DNA of 46,653 nucleotides from Treponema sp. (lineage in GTDB: Bacteria > Spirochaetota > Spirochaetia > Treponematales > Treponemataceae), in contig JAILPY010000026.1 of the NCBI GenBank assembly GCA_024699235.1, positions 1 through 46,653 of the forward strand, written 5' to 3'. The notes below the pieces were generated by a model, which saw only the letters and a program-made list of their open reading frames with translations, did no database searches and was not told the origin of the DNA. Each line of letters opens with the position of its first letter. Position 1 is the stretch's first letter. Of this stretch, positions 17,627 through 26,312 are shown piece after piece. Both the position numbers and the translations under genes were made by a program.

Positions 17627-19303
17627 TTAATTAGAGAATCTTTCTTTTCCCAGTATTTTTAAGTCTTCGATTTCATTTTTTATTTTTGCATAGCTGTTTG
17701 ACTGAGTATTTTTTAAATCTTCTATCTTTTTTAGCCATAAATAGAATTTGTCTTTATTTTTTTTACTTGCTAATTTTTTTAGTGTTTTAGGAATAAGTTT
17801 TATAAGTTTATCTGAAGATTCATTTGAATGTATTTTTTCTAGCAGTTCGTTTAGTTCTTCTTCTTTTGTAGCGCAAATGCAGGAATTGAGAATGTCATTA
17901 AGGTCATTCAGTTCATCTATTGACAATAGATCTATATTTTCAGGTGGATTTACATTAAAGAAGTCTTTTGTTTCTAGTATAATGGTTTTATCTGAAATTT
18001 TTAGGGATAGTTTTTTATCTTCTGTAACTGAAAAATGTTCTAAAAGTTTATTCTTGGAAAATTTCTGTTTAAATAAAAGTATTGTTTTTTTTCTGGAAAT
18101 CAGTAAATCTATTTCGTCCAAGTTTTGCTGGTCAGTTTTCTTTTCTGTATCAATGCAAAGTATGAATTCTATGTTTGTATTCTTTCTCTTGTTACTTTGT
18201 TTTCCGCCACGATATGTGGTATATTCATTTGTTACAATTGAGAGTTTGCCTTTTTGAGTGCAGATATCTTTCATCCGCTCAAATGGTATTATACCGTCTG
18301 TGCTGTAGCTTATAAGTATATAGCGTGCATTAAGGTTTTCAATTAAGTCTCTGAAAACAGATTCTGCTTCTCCTTTATAGCAATATGATGACTTTGTATT
18401 TACCCAATCATGTCGTATTGCGGCTTTTTCTTTTAATTCTCCCTTTTCATTTAATGTCATTGGTTCTGGAATGAGATCCCATCGTGCAATGGTATTCAGC
18501 ATGTGATAATTGCTTCCGTACTGATGCTGGTTGTAAGGTGGATCTAAATATGCAATATCCATCTTTGGAAGTGTTTTGCTCTTTACAAGGATATTAGCAT
18601 CCTGTTTAAATACATGAACTGGAAATTTAGAGTCAATTAGTTCTGGTGTGTGAAGCTGAATTTGTTTTAATATCCTGCTGAGGGCATCCTTTCCGAGTCC
18701 TCCGAATCCCTTGTGGTAGGCCTTAAATACACCAGACGTGTTTGTATGTGTTGCTGCTTCGTAAATAAGCTGTGCGATGAGTATGTTCCTTTTTTGAAGA
18801 GTTTTTTCATCTGTATTGTCAGGGAAATATTTTTCAATATAATTTCGAATTTTATCAATTGAGAGTGCATTTTCTCTTGAATAAAATAGTCTTTCGGTTT
18901 TAAAATCTGCCTTTTCTATATCAAAGCTTTTCGGGGCATAATATTTGGCAATGTATTGTTTTGCTTGAGTTGGAGGAGGGAGATCGTTTATTTTTGAGAG
19001 AAGTTTTGATAATTCATCTTCTCCTCCAAAAAGATTTGTTAAATTATTTTTATCTGTTTCTACAAAGCCTTTATTTAAAATATAAGCATATTCTTCCCAG
19101 TCATTTGTATAGAGTTCAAATTGTAATAATTTTGCAAGTCTCGAAACGCTTCCGCTTCCTGAAAATACATCAAAAAAACGCAATCCTGGCTTTATTTCTA
19201 AGTCTGTACTTTCTATGGCCTTTAGTACAAGCGGGAGAAGTTTTCTTTTGTTTCCTATGTACGCAATAATTTGCTGCGTAAGGTAAGGGGTTGTAAAATC
19301 CAT
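17627..19303 (-). CDS. Adenine-specific DNA methyltransferase (D12 class) with long C-terminal extension
   Basis: An N6-adenine DNA methyltransferase. The N terminus has YIGNKRKLL (typical of Dam/FokI-type enzymes), SAM-binding motif I FFDVFSGSGS (Asp45 onward), and catalytic motif IV DPPY at residues 254-257, followed by NQHQYGSNYHML. The catalytic part ends near residue 385. Another 170 or so residues, rich in Lys, Leu, Ser and Asn, match nothing I recognise and may hold a target-recognition or nuclease-partner function. No restriction gene lies beside it, so it may be solitary. It appears more AT-rich and Lys/Asn-rich than its neighbours, which suggests acquisition. No Shine-Dalgarno; a CATAAT at 19324-19319 would give a 9-nt leader. 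A 30-bp palindrome lies just upstream. Confidence 0.88.
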   Translation of the reverse strand: MDFTTPYLTQQIIAYIGNKRKLLPLVLKAIESTDLEIKPGLRFFDVFSGSGSVSRLAKLLQFELYTNDWEEYAYILNKGFVETDKNNLTNLFGGEDELSKLLSKINDLPPPTQAKQYIAKYYAPKSFDIEKADFKTERLFYSRENALSIDKIRNYIEKYFPDNTDEKTLQKRNILIAQLIYEAATHTNTSGVFKAYHKGFGGLGKDALSRILKQIQLHTPELIDSKFPVHVFKQDANILVKSKTLPKMDIAYLDPPYNQHQYGSNYHMLNTIARWDLIPEPMTLNEKGELKEKAAIRHDWVNTKSSYCYKGEAESVFRDLIENLNARYILISYSTDGIIPFERMKDICTQKGKLSIVTNEYTTYRGGKQSNKRKNTNIEFILCIDTEKKTDQQNLDEIDLLISRKKTILLFKQKFSKNKLLEHFSVTEDKKLSLKISDKTIILETKDFFNVNPPENIDLLSIDELNDLNDILNSCICATKEEELNELLEKIHSNESSDKLIKLIPKTLKKLASKKNKDKFYLWLKKIEDLKNTQSNSYAKIKNEIEDLKILGKERFSN

Positions 19304-19332
19304 TTTAAATACATGCTTATTATGTAGATGTG

Positions 19333-19362
19333 AACTTAAGACCTCTTAAGAGGTCTTAAGTT
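19333..19362. repeat. Perfect 30-bp palindrome upstream of the methyltransferase gene
   Basis: Both 15-base arms are fully complementary about the centre 19347/19348. It contains the hexamer CTTAAG three times, symmetrically. It lies between the gpmI stop and the methyltransferase start, both on the minus strand. No T tract follows on the minus strand, so it is not an ordinary terminator. It could be a protein-binding operator or an mRNA end structure for gpmI. Confidence 0.9.
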
Positions 19363-19386
19363 TGACTGCTGTTTTTGACTGCCTGT

Positions 19387-21048
19387 TTATTTTAAGTTAA
19401 TCATGGACTTGTCATAGTCTGTAGGTGCTTCATATCCCATTAAATTTATGAGAGTTGCAGCCCATGAAGAAATGCCTAGTCCTGAGTTTAGAGAAGTATT
19501 GTCATATTCTCCTTTGTATTCTGGATCGTATATAATACCAGGGACTGGATTTAATGAATGACTTGTTTTTGCCTTTGGCTCTCCATTCTTATCCATTTTT
19601 ACAGAACCGTCTTTATTATGCTCATACATATCGTCTGAGTTTCCGTGATCGGCTGTAAGACAAAGAATTCCTCCGGCTTCTTCTATTGCTGCCTTGAGGC
19701 GACCAAGCTGTAAGTCCATGCCTTCCATTGAGCAAACAACAGCATTGAATACGCCTGTATGACCAACCATATCTCCATTAGGGTAATTTAATCTGATATG
19801 GTCATATTTTCCAGATTTTATGGCTTCTATTACTTTGTCTGTAATTTCTGCACATTTCATCCATGGGCGCTGTTCAAAAGGAACTACATCGGAAGGAACT
19901 TCTACATAGTCTTCAAGTTTATCGTCAAATTTTCCCTGTTTGTTTCCATTAAAGAAGTATGTTACGTGTCCGTATTTCTGTGTCTCAGAAATAGCAAGCA
20001 GCTTGACTCCTGTCTTTGTCAGGTATTCTCCCATTGTACGGTCAATGCTTGGTGGGTTTACAAGATACTGATGAGGAATATGTGCGTCTCCGTCGTATTC
20101 CATCATTCCTGCATATTCACATGCAGGCACTCTTTTTCTGTCAAATTTATCAAAGTCTTTGCCTGCTTCAAAAGCGTTTGTAATTTCAAGAGCACGGTCT
20201 CCGCGGAAGTTGTAAAGAATGACAGAATCTCCGTCTTCAATTGTACCAACAGGTTTCCCATCTTTTGCTATTACAAATTCATGCATGTCTTGATCAAGAA
20301 GTCCTGAGTTTTCCTTACGGTATGTTTCAATAGCCTGTGTAGCAGATTCAAACATTCTGCCTTCGCCCAAAACGTGTGCGTACCAGCCACGCTGTACCAT
20401 TGGCCAGTCTGCATTGTAGCGGTCCATTGTGATGAACATTCTTCCGCCGCCGGAAGCAATTCGGTAGTCAACGTCTTTAAACGAAGCAAGGTATTCTTCT
20501 AGCGGAGTAATGTATACAAGTGCAGATGTTGGGTCTACATCACGTCCGTCAAGAAGGGCATGTACGCGTACTTTTTTTATGCCGTCTTTGTATGCCTGTG
20601 CAACCATTGCCTTAAGGTGGTCAATATGACTGTGCACATTACCGTCAGAGGCAAGTCCTATAAAATGAAGGGTAGAATCTTTATCTTTTACATTTTTTGT
20701 AAGTTTCAGCCATGTTGCATCCGTAAACATTTTCCCTGAAGATATGGATTCTCCAACAAGTTTTGCACCCTGTGCAAATACACGTCCGCAGCCAATGGCA
20801 TTGTGTCCTACTTCAGAATTTCCCATATCATCATCAGATGGAAGTCCAACTGCTGTTCCATGAGCTTTAAGCTGTGTATGAGGGCAGTTTTTTGTAAACC
20901 AGTCCAGATACTTCATTTTGGAAGCTTTTACAGCGTCTCCTTCTTCGTACTTTCCGTATCCAACTCCATCCATTATGACAAGGACAACAGGACCTCTTCG
21001 ACCTTGCCAGTTTGGATTCTTTTTCAATGCATGCATTGTATCTGCCAT
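19387..21048 (-). CDS. gpmI: 2,3-bisphosphoglycerate-independent phosphoglycerate mutase
   Basis: Interconverts 3- and 2-phosphoglycerate with a phosphoserine intermediate and two Mn ions, in the alkaline phosphatase superfamily. The 553-residue product shows metal ligand Asp27 (LVIMDGVG), the nucleophile Ser78 in GNSEVGH, the substrate-binding HSHIDHL and LLDGRDVDPTS, and the second metal site LTADHGNSD with a late TSHSLNPVP. It is about 40 residues longer than the B. subtilis and E. coli enzymes. ATG 21048 has AGGAG 5 nt upstream; an upstream start at 21066 is not needed. It follows gpmA, which encodes an unrelated enzyme for the same reaction, and has its own promoter in the gap. Confidence 0.96.
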   Translation of the reverse strand: MADTMHALKKNPNWQGRRGPVVLVIMDGVGYGKYEEGDAVKASKMKYLDWFTKNCPHTQLKAHGTAVGLPSDDDMGNSEVGHNAIGCGRVFAQGAKLVGESISSGKMFTDATWLKLTKNVKDKDSTLHFIGLASDGNVHSHIDHLKAMVAQAYKDGIKKVRVHALLDGRDVDPTSALVYITPLEEYLASFKDVDYRIASGGGRMFITMDRYNADWPMVQRGWYAHVLGEGRMFESATQAIETYRKENSGLLDQDMHEFVIAKDGKPVGTIEDGDSVILYNFRGDRALEITNAFEAGKDFDKFDRKRVPACEYAGMMEYDGDAHIPHQYLVNPPSIDRTMGEYLTKTGVKLLAISETQKYGHVTYFFNGNKQGKFDDKLEDYVEVPSDVVPFEQRPWMKCAEITDKVIEAIKSGKYDHIRLNYPNGDMVGHTGVFNAVVCSMEGMDLQLGRLKAAIEEAGGILCLTADHGNSDDMYEHNKDGSVKMDKNGEPKAKTSHSLNPVPGIIYDPEYKGEYDNTSLNSGLGISSWAATLINLMGYEAPTDYDKSMINLK

Positions 21049-21059
21049 ATATTCTCCTA

Positions 21060-21081
21060 TGTACAAAAAATATTCTGTACA
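21060..21081. promoter_or_regulatory. Paired TGTACA boxes in the gpmI leader
   Basis: Two copies of the palindromic hexamer TGTACA at 21060-21065 and 21076-21081, 16 bp apart centre to centre. They lie directly between the gpmI -10 and its Shine-Dalgarno. The arrangement suits a dimeric repressor, but no regulator can be named. Confidence 0.4.
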
Positions 21082-21110
21082 AGTATAATGTTTTTTTTAT
21101 TATTTGAAAA
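21082..21110 (-). promoter_or_regulatory. gpmI promoter
   Basis: Minus strand TTTTCA (21110-21105), 17-nt spacer, TATACT (21087-21082). Predicted +1 is near 21075, within the TGTACA pair, giving a leader of about 27 nt with a Shine-Dalgarno. Confidence 0.6.
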
Positions 21111-21154
21111 TATATGGCAATGCATTGTTATACAGAAAGCCTTTTAATAGAGTA

Positions 21155-21901
21155 TTATTTCTTTTTACCTTGATTTGCAACGGCTTCCATTTTAGCTTTT
21201 AGAGCCTCTTGGTCTCCTAGATAGTAGTGACGGATTACTTTGAAGTTGTCATCAAATTCATATACTAGAGGCGTTCCTGTAGGAATATTTACTTCTAGAA
21301 TCTGTTCCGGTGTAAGGTTATCCAAATATTTTACAAGAGCACGGAGACTATTTCCGTGTGCAGCTATCATAACCCTTTTACCGGCTTTCATCTGTGGTTT
21401 TATTTCTTCAAGAAAATAGGGGACAACTCGAGCTATAGTTGTTTCAAGACTTTCGTTTTGAGGAAGAAAAGATGAATCTACATCTCGATAGTTAGGAGAT
21501 TTTTTAGCAGAACGTTCATCATCATCAGAAAGAGCAGGAGGCTTTACGTCAAAGGAGCGTCTCCAAATTTTTACTTGCGCTTCGCCAAATTTTTCTGCTG
21601 CTTCAGCTTTATTCTTTCCCTGCAAATCTCCGTAATGTCTTTCGTTAAGTTTCCATGTTTTGATTACAGGAAGAAATTCTCTGTTCATTTCCAGCAGAAT
21701 TCCATTTAACGTATGGATTGCACGTTTTAGATAAGAAGTATAGCATATATCAAAGTCATATCCTTCTTTAACTAATAACTGCCCGGCAGTCTTTGCTTCT
21801 TCTCGCCCTTTATCGCTTAATTCTACATCCATCCAGCCGGTGAACAGGTTTAATTTATTCCATTCACTTTCACCATGTCGTACTAATACTAATTTTTGCA
21901 T
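21155..21901 (-). CDS. gpmA: 2,3-bisphosphoglycerate-dependent phosphoglycerate mutase
   Basis: Catalyses the same glycolytic step as GpmI through a phosphohistidine. The 248-residue length is canonical. The N terminus [12 protein letters not shown] carries the nucleophile His9, followed by [14 protein letters not shown], the acid residue in [12 protein letters not shown], and the second catalytic histidine in [17 protein letters not shown] 21901 is preceded by AAAGGGA at about 8 nt. Its promoter region holds an unusual nested palindrome. gpmI follows 106 nt downstream on the same strand, with no strong terminator between. Confidence 0.97.
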   Translation of the reverse strand: MQKLVLVRHGESEWNKLNLFTGWMDVELSDKGREEAKTAGQLLVKEGYDFDICYTSYLKRAIHTLNGILLEMNREFLPVIKTWKLNERHYGDLQGKNKAEAAEKFGEAQVKIWRRSFDVKPPALSDDDERSAKKSPNYRDVDSSFLPQNESLETTIARVVPYFLEEIKPQMKAGKRVMIAAHGNSLRALVKYLDNLTPEQILEVNIPTGTPLVYEFDDNFKVIRHYYLGDQEALKAKMEAVANQGKKK

Positions 21902-21916
21902 AATATATTCCCTTTT

Positions 21917-21967
21917 AGTTAGTTATTGCTAACTATTAGTTATAACTAACTTTTAGAAAATATGCAA
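21917..21967 (-). promoter_or_regulatory. gpmA promoter embedded in a 35-bp dyad
   Basis: A perfect 10-bp inverted repeat (21917-21926 and 21942-21951) spans a 15-nt centre, with a further 14-bp palindrome TTAGTTATAACTAA around its upstream half. The candidate -10 TATAAC (21944-21939) lies inside this palindrome, 17 nt after TTGCAT (21967-21962). An operator covering the -10 and start site implies repression. Confidence 0.6.
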
Positions 21968-21978
21968 CTATTATTTTA

Positions 21979-22012
21979 TAAAAAAAGACCGATTCGTTTG
22001 GAACCGGTCTTT
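21979..22012 (-). terminator. Rho-independent terminator of the fusA operon
   Basis: Minus strand: a 12-bp stem with one G-U pair (arms at 22012-22001 and 21995-21984), a 5-nt loop, and a run of T residues ending near 21979. It lies 23 nt after the stop of the RecA-like gene. Confidence 0.92.
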
Positions 22013-22035
22013 CAGTCTTAAATTTAGACTTTAAT

Positions 22036-22716
22036 TTACTTAGCTGTTATAAGCAAAGTTTTTGAATCAAGTCGGAGTGTTGAAGAAATATCTTTTGAAT
22101 CTCCGAATTTCTGAATGTCAAGCTGAGTTACGGCATTCTTTGAAACAAGATGTACAACAGCTGTAAAGTAAGGAAGAATATCTTTTGGTGCTGCATCTTT
22201 CAATTCATCACCTTCTGCTGTTGCAGCAATCCATACTTTAGTTTTTGTTGCTTTTGCATAATTTGCTACGCACTGAATATCAGCTTCTTGTGCTTTTGTA
22301 AAATCAACGCCATCGATAACAACTGTTGCAACTTCAATTCCTCCAGCCTTGAGGGCATTGAGAGTATTTACAACTTTTTCAAGATTGAAATTATCCTGGT
22401 TAAAGTTAAGGATAGTACGATTGCGTACAATCTGTTCCTTTACATCTGCTTCATTAGGAATAGACTTCTTCTTTGAAATCTCTGTATATATTCCATCATA
22501 CCATGAAATTACATTAGAACTATGCTGGTCAAAAGAAACATGAACAAGCTGTTTTCCGTTCAAAAGTGTATCCATACCAAACTGAACTAATACAGATGTT
22601 TTGCCGAGTCCTTTCTTTGCAGTTACTAAACCAAGTTCACCTGCTTTGAGTCCGCCACTTGTTACTCCGTCAAATGCACGGATAGGGCTGCTTTCAAAAA
22701 GATCCTGTTTTGCCAT
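22036..22716 (-). CDS. Small RecA/DnaB-like ATPase of unknown role, coupled to fusA
   Basis: A 226-residue P-loop protein of the RecA/DnaB superfamily: N terminus SSPIRAFDGVTSGGLKAGELGLV, Walker A AKKGLGKTS, and Walker B VATVVIDGVDF, with a C-terminal half lacking any DNA-binding domain I can see. The layout recalls the core of KaiC, DnaB-C or Sms/RadA ATPases without their extra domains. I cannot assign a function. Its Shine-Dalgarno AAGGAGGT overlaps the fusA stop and the ATG lies 11 nt after it, so translation should be coupled to elongation factor G. A terminator closes the pair. Co-expression suggests a ribosome- or growth-linked job, but that is inference. Confidence 0.8.
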   Translation of the reverse strand: MAKQDLFESSPIRAFDGVTSGGLKAGELGLVTAKKGLGKTSVLVQFGMDTLLNGKQLVHVSFDQHSSNVISWYDGIYTEISKKKSIPNEADVKEQIVRNRTILNFNQDNFNLEKVVNTLNALKAGGIEVATVVIDGVDFTKAQEADIQCVANYAKATKTKVWIAATAEGDELKDAAPKDILPYFTAVVHLVSKNAVTQLDIQKFGDSKDISSTLRLDSKTLLITAK

Positions 22717-22727
22717 TGGATACCTCC

Positions 22728-24818
22728 TTATTTAGCTTTGCGTGATTCTGCATATTTCTTCATGAGATCATCTGCAACATTGTTTGGAACTTTTCCATAT
22801 TTTTCAAATTCCATTGTAAATTCAGCCTTTCCCTGTGTAGAAGAGCGTAGGATTGTAGAGAATCCGAACATTTCAGAGAGAGGTACTTCTGCATTTACTG
22901 TAGATGTATTATTTTCATCAGAAGAATCAACAATAACTCCACGGCGCTGGTTGATAAGACCAAACATATTTCCCTGGAATTCTGTTGGACCGGCTATCTG
23001 AACTTTCATGATTGGTTCAAGAATTACAGGCTTTGCCTTTGCATAACCTTCACGGAAAGCACCGATTGCAGCTGTCTGGAATGCAATATCAGAAGAGTCA
23101 ACAGGGTGATACTGTCCATCGTTTATTGTACAGCGTACTCCAACAACAGGGGCTCCAATTAAAGAACCCTTTTCCATTGCTTTCTTGAATCCCTTGTCAC
23201 AAGATGGTATGTATTCGTTTGGAATTGCTCCACCCTTAATAGAATCAACAAATTCGTAGTCTTTGTCTGAAATTGGTTCCATGAAACCTGCAACGCGACC
23301 ATACTGACCGGAACCACCAGTCTGCTTCTTATGTGTATAGTTAAAGTCTGCCCGTGCAGTGATTGATTCGCGGTATGCTACTTCTGGCTGAGAAACTTCA
23401 ACTTCGCACTTATATTCACGCTTCATGCGCTCAACGTATACTTCAAGGTGAAGTTCTCCCATTCCCTTAATGATGGTCTGGTTAGATTCAGGATCAACAT
23501 AAGTCTGGAAAGTTGGATCCTCTTTTGTAAATCTGTTAAGGGCTTTTGCCATGTTAGCTGCATCCTGCTTGTTCTTAGGTGTAATAGCCTGAGAAATAAC
23601 TGGATTAGGAACGAACATTGATGTCATGGCAATATTCAATCCACCGCCACAGAAAGTATCTCCTGATGCACAGTCAACACCGAACAAAGCAATGATATCA
23701 CCAGGCTGACCTTCGTTGATGTCTTCCATTGTTGCAGAATTCATGCGGACAATGCGTCCAACTTTGAATTTTTTCTGTGCTCGTACGTTGAAAAGTTCGT
23801 CGCCCTTTATAATCTTTCCCTGATAAATACGGACGTAAGTCAACTGACCGAACTGTCCGTCATCAAGTTTGAATGCTAATGCTACGCATGGCTTGTCTGG
23901 TACGTTGAAAAGTTCAACCTGAGCTTCGTTGTTATCGCGATCGAGACCGTAGTTGTGAACTTCTGTAGGGTTAGGAAGGTATCTTTCAACAGCATCGAGA
24001 ACTGGCTGAATACCTTTGTTTACATGTGCGGAACCGAGGAATACACCAACAAACTGCTCAGCAAGCGTTCCTTTGCGTATAGCTGCGATAATCTTTTCGT
24101 CAGCAATGTTATCATATCCATTTTCAAGGATTTCTTCCATTAAATCATCATCGAAGTTTGAAGCTGTATCAAGAAGTTCCTGACGATACCTTTTTGCATC
24201 TTCTACAAGGTGTGCTGGAATTTCTGCATAGCGGAGTGTTTCACCTGCATTGCCGTCAAAGTATATTGCTTTCATTGAAATGAGATCTACTACACCTTCA
24301 AGCTTATCTTCAAGACCAATAGGCAATTCCATCATGTGAGCATTGAGTCCGAGCTTTTCACGGAGCTGTCCGCAAACACGGATTGGATTTGCACCCTGAC
24401 GGTCGCATTTATTTACAAATGCAATGCGAGGTACATGATAGCGTTTGAGCTGGCGGTCTACAGTAATTGACTGAGACTGAACGCCTGCAACGGCACAAAG
24501 AATCATTATAGCACCATCAAGAACGCGGAGTGAGCGTTCTACTTCAACAGTGAAGTCTACGTGTCCCGGTGTGTCGATAAGGTTAATTGTGATGTCTTTC
24601 CACTGAACCTGAGTTGCTGCAGACTGGATTGTGATTCCACGTTCACGCTCCAAATCCATGTTATCCATTACAGCACCAACACCGTCCTTACCGCGAACTT
24701 CGTGAATCTGATGAATCTTGTTACAGTAGAACAAAATACGTTCTGAAGTTGTTGTCTTACCAGAGTCAATGTGGGCGCTGATTCCGATATTACGAACTTT
24801 GGTAATATCAAAAGCCAT
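22728..24818 (-). CDS. fusA: Elongation factor G, spirochaete/mitochondrial EF-G1 type
   Basis: GTPase that drives tRNA-mRNA translocation on the ribosome. The 696-residue protein has G1 [10 protein letters not shown]2 [11 protein letters not shown]3 DTPGHVD, G4 NKCD, and domains II-V of normal length. Several segments (AHIDSGKTT with Ser rather than Ala, [43 protein letters not shown]) are those of mitochondrial EFG1 and of the spd-type EF-G1 found in spirochaetes, planctomycetes and delta-proteobacteria, rather than E. coli FusA. The start has GAGAGGT 8 nt upstream and a leader of about 87 nt. It is not in a str operon (no rpsL, rpsG or tuf nearby). Confidence 0.96.
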   Translation of the reverse strand: MAFDITKVRNIGISAHIDSGKTTTSERILFYCNKIHQIHEVRGKDGVGAVMDNMDLERERGITIQSAATQVQWKDITINLIDTPGHVDFTVEVERSLRVLDGAIMILCAVAGVQSQSITVDRQLKRYHVPRIAFVNKCDRQGANPIRVCGQLREKLGLNAHMMELPIGLEDKLEGVVDLISMKAIYFDGNAGETLRYAEIPAHLVEDAKRYRQELLDTASNFDDDLMEEILENGYDNIADEKIIAAIRKGTLAEQFVGVFLGSAHVNKGIQPVLDAVERYLPNPTEVHNYGLDRDNNEAQVELFNVPDKPCVALAFKLDDGQFGQLTYVRIYQGKIIKGDELFNVRAQKKFKVGRIVRMNSATMEDINEGQPGDIIALFGVDCASGDTFCGGGLNIAMTSMFVPNPVISQAITPKNKQDAANMAKALNRFTKEDPTFQTYVDPESNQTIIKGMGELHLEVYVERMKREYKCEVEVSQPEVAYRESITARADFNYTHKKQTGGSGQYGRVAGFMEPISDKDYEFVDSIKGGAIPNEYIPSCDKGFKKAMEKGSLIGAPVVGVRCTINDGQYHPVDSSDIAFQTAAIGAFREGYAKAKPVILEPIMKVQIAGPTEFQGNMFGLINQRRGVIVDSSDENNTSTVNAEVPLSEMFGFSTILRSSTQGKAEFTMEFEKYGKVPNNVADDLMKKYAESRKAK

Positions 24819-24911
24819 ATTGTATACCTCTCTAAAAAAATTTGCTAAAATATATAATAAAAATTGATTCAGCGGATAAAAAACAATTCCGCATAATGCA
24901 ATATTTTGAAT

Positions 24912-24940
24912 ACTATACTGGAAAAGTTCATCAATTTCAA
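24912..24940 (-). promoter_or_regulatory. fusA promoter
   Basis: Minus strand TTGAAA (24940-24935), 17-nt spacer, TATAGT (24917-24912). Predicted +1 is 24905. The 87-nt leader contains a short GCGGA/TCCGC hairpin and then the Shine-Dalgarno. Confidence 0.65.
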
Positions 24941-24971
24941 TACTCTTACATAATATTCATCTAAATTTGAT

Positions 24972-26312
24972 TTAAAAAGTTGTACTGATATTAATTTTAC
25001 CTTGCCATTTTGTATATTTGGTTGTAAAAATTATACCAGCTGTGCATGATAGTTTTGAACTGTCATATATTCCATCTTTATATATAATTGAATTATTCAG
25101 TTTTAATGATGCCGAAGGTTTGCCGCTGATGAAAATGCTTTCTGAAAATGTAAATGAAGTTTTGTTTCCTGTTAGGATTGTTCCAGAACTTGCTTTTAGA
25201 GAAAAGTCTCTAAATGACTTAGACGCAGTTACCTTTACTTTGTAAGAATCTTTGTCCTTTTTTTCAGAATTTGTGTAGGAATATTGAATGTCAAGTTTTG
25301 TCTTTCTGCACAGATATGAAATTTCACTTTTTAAAATGTATTCTTCATAAGCTTTATGTGGAAAAGATGTTTTTACCTTTTCAGTTTTCTGTAATAATGT
25401 TCCAGCTTTAAAAGTACTGTTGGTGAATGGATGAATTATTATTTTCGGGTTAAAAACAAACTGGCTTTTAATTCCTAATTTATTACCAGATGGAAGAATC
25501 ATTAGAGGAGTCCAAGAGTGAAAGTCAGAAATCTGAATGAACAGACTGTTTATTTTGATAGAATTTTGTGTTCTTGCCCATAAAAAAGATCTTTCTAAGC
25601 CTCCGAATGGGTTTTCAACTATTCCTATGGCATTATGGCTTGTAATTGCAGATTTTTCTAAAAAGTCTGCTGTTGTTAAGAACAGTTCTGCAGCATAACT
25701 TGAATATTTCTTTTTTGAGAAGAAATGTTCTTTTTGAAACCATGATTTTGATAATTTTCTTCCATAAATAAACTCTGCTTCAGAAATGGCGACTGAAAAA
25801 TGGGGAAATGTTTTTTGTATGCTCCATGAATGTGTTCCGTCTTCAAAATAAGCACCAGTGAATAATGGTGTTTTTATTGCTGACGATTCCATCCTTTTGG
25901 CAGATGAAAAAGAAGGAAGGGCAGGTTTTATTCCTGCCTGTAAAAAAGAAATTGTTGCCAATGCTGACGATGCCGGGAGTCTTGGGTTTTTTAGCAGGCT
26001 GTAAGTTCCGTTGTAACGCAATGTTCCTGTATATAATGTCATGTCGCAGAAAAAATGTTCTTTTTTTATTCTGACTAAAGCCCCATAACGTTGGTTGTTT
26101 GAAATGTTATATTCAAAGTTCTTGAATTCTTGAGAAAATATTGCAGAGATGTCAACTTTACCTTTAAAACTAAATCCTATTCCTGAATCTGCTTTTTTTT
26201 CAGATATAGATGTATAGAAATCAATTTTACTGTTATTTGCAAATATCAATAATGGATTAAATATAGATAAATATGTAATTACTGTTAATAAGACTGAGAT
26301 GTGTTTTTTCAT
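24972..26312 (-). CDS. Predicted outer-membrane beta-barrel protein, unknown function
   Basis: A 446-residue secreted protein I do not recognise. It has a cleavable signal peptide (MKKHISVLLTVITYLSIFNPLLIFAN). The mature part consists of short alternating polar/apolar stretches typical of membrane beta strands, aromatic residues at regular spacing, few long helices, and a terminal Phe (ISTTF), the mark recognised by the BAM assembly machine. Together these suggest a barrel of perhaps 16 or more strands. The Shine-Dalgarno GGAG lies about 9 nt before the ATG, inside a hairpin that also covers the start codon. It lies upstream of fusA, which has its own promoter, and is divergent from the DEAD-box helicase. 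Confidence 0.7.
   Translation of the reverse strand: MKKHISVLLTVITYLSIFNPLLIFANNSKIDFYTSISEKKADSGIGFSFKGKVDISAIFSQEFKNFEYNISNNQRYGALVRIKKEHFFCDMTLYTGTLRYNGTYSLLKNPRLPASSALATISFLQAGIKPALPSFSSAKRMESSAIKTPLFTGAYFEDGTHSWSIQKTFPHFSVAISEAEFIYGRKLSKSWFQKEHFFSKKKYSSYAAELFLTTADFLEKSAITSHNAIGIVENPFGGLERSFLWARTQNSIKINSLFIQISDFHSWTPLMILPSGNKLGIKSQFVFNPKIIIHPFTNSTFKAGTLLQKTEKVKTSFPHKAYEEYILKSEISYLCRKTKLDIQYSYTNSEKKDKDSYKVKVTASKSFRDFSLKASSGTILTGNKTSFTFSESIFISGKPSASLKLNNSIIYKDGIYDSSKLSCTAGIIFTTKYTKWQGKINISTTF

Noticed and set aside
17748-18257. A 169-codon plus-strand frame opposite the methyltransferase
   Set aside because: It is a Ser/Phe-rich shadow of the Lys/Glu/Leu-rich C-terminal region, without a start signal or homology.
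19333-19362. CTTAAG as the methyltransferase recognition sequence
   Set aside because: CTTAAG also occurs in coding regions of the window (for example near 1326, 2569 and 27883), and nothing in the sequence links it to specificity. Kept only as a hypothesis for the palindrome.
19798-20307. A 169-codon plus-strand frame opposite gpmI
   Set aside because: Cys/Phe/Val-rich shadow of the strongly conserved gpmI gene.
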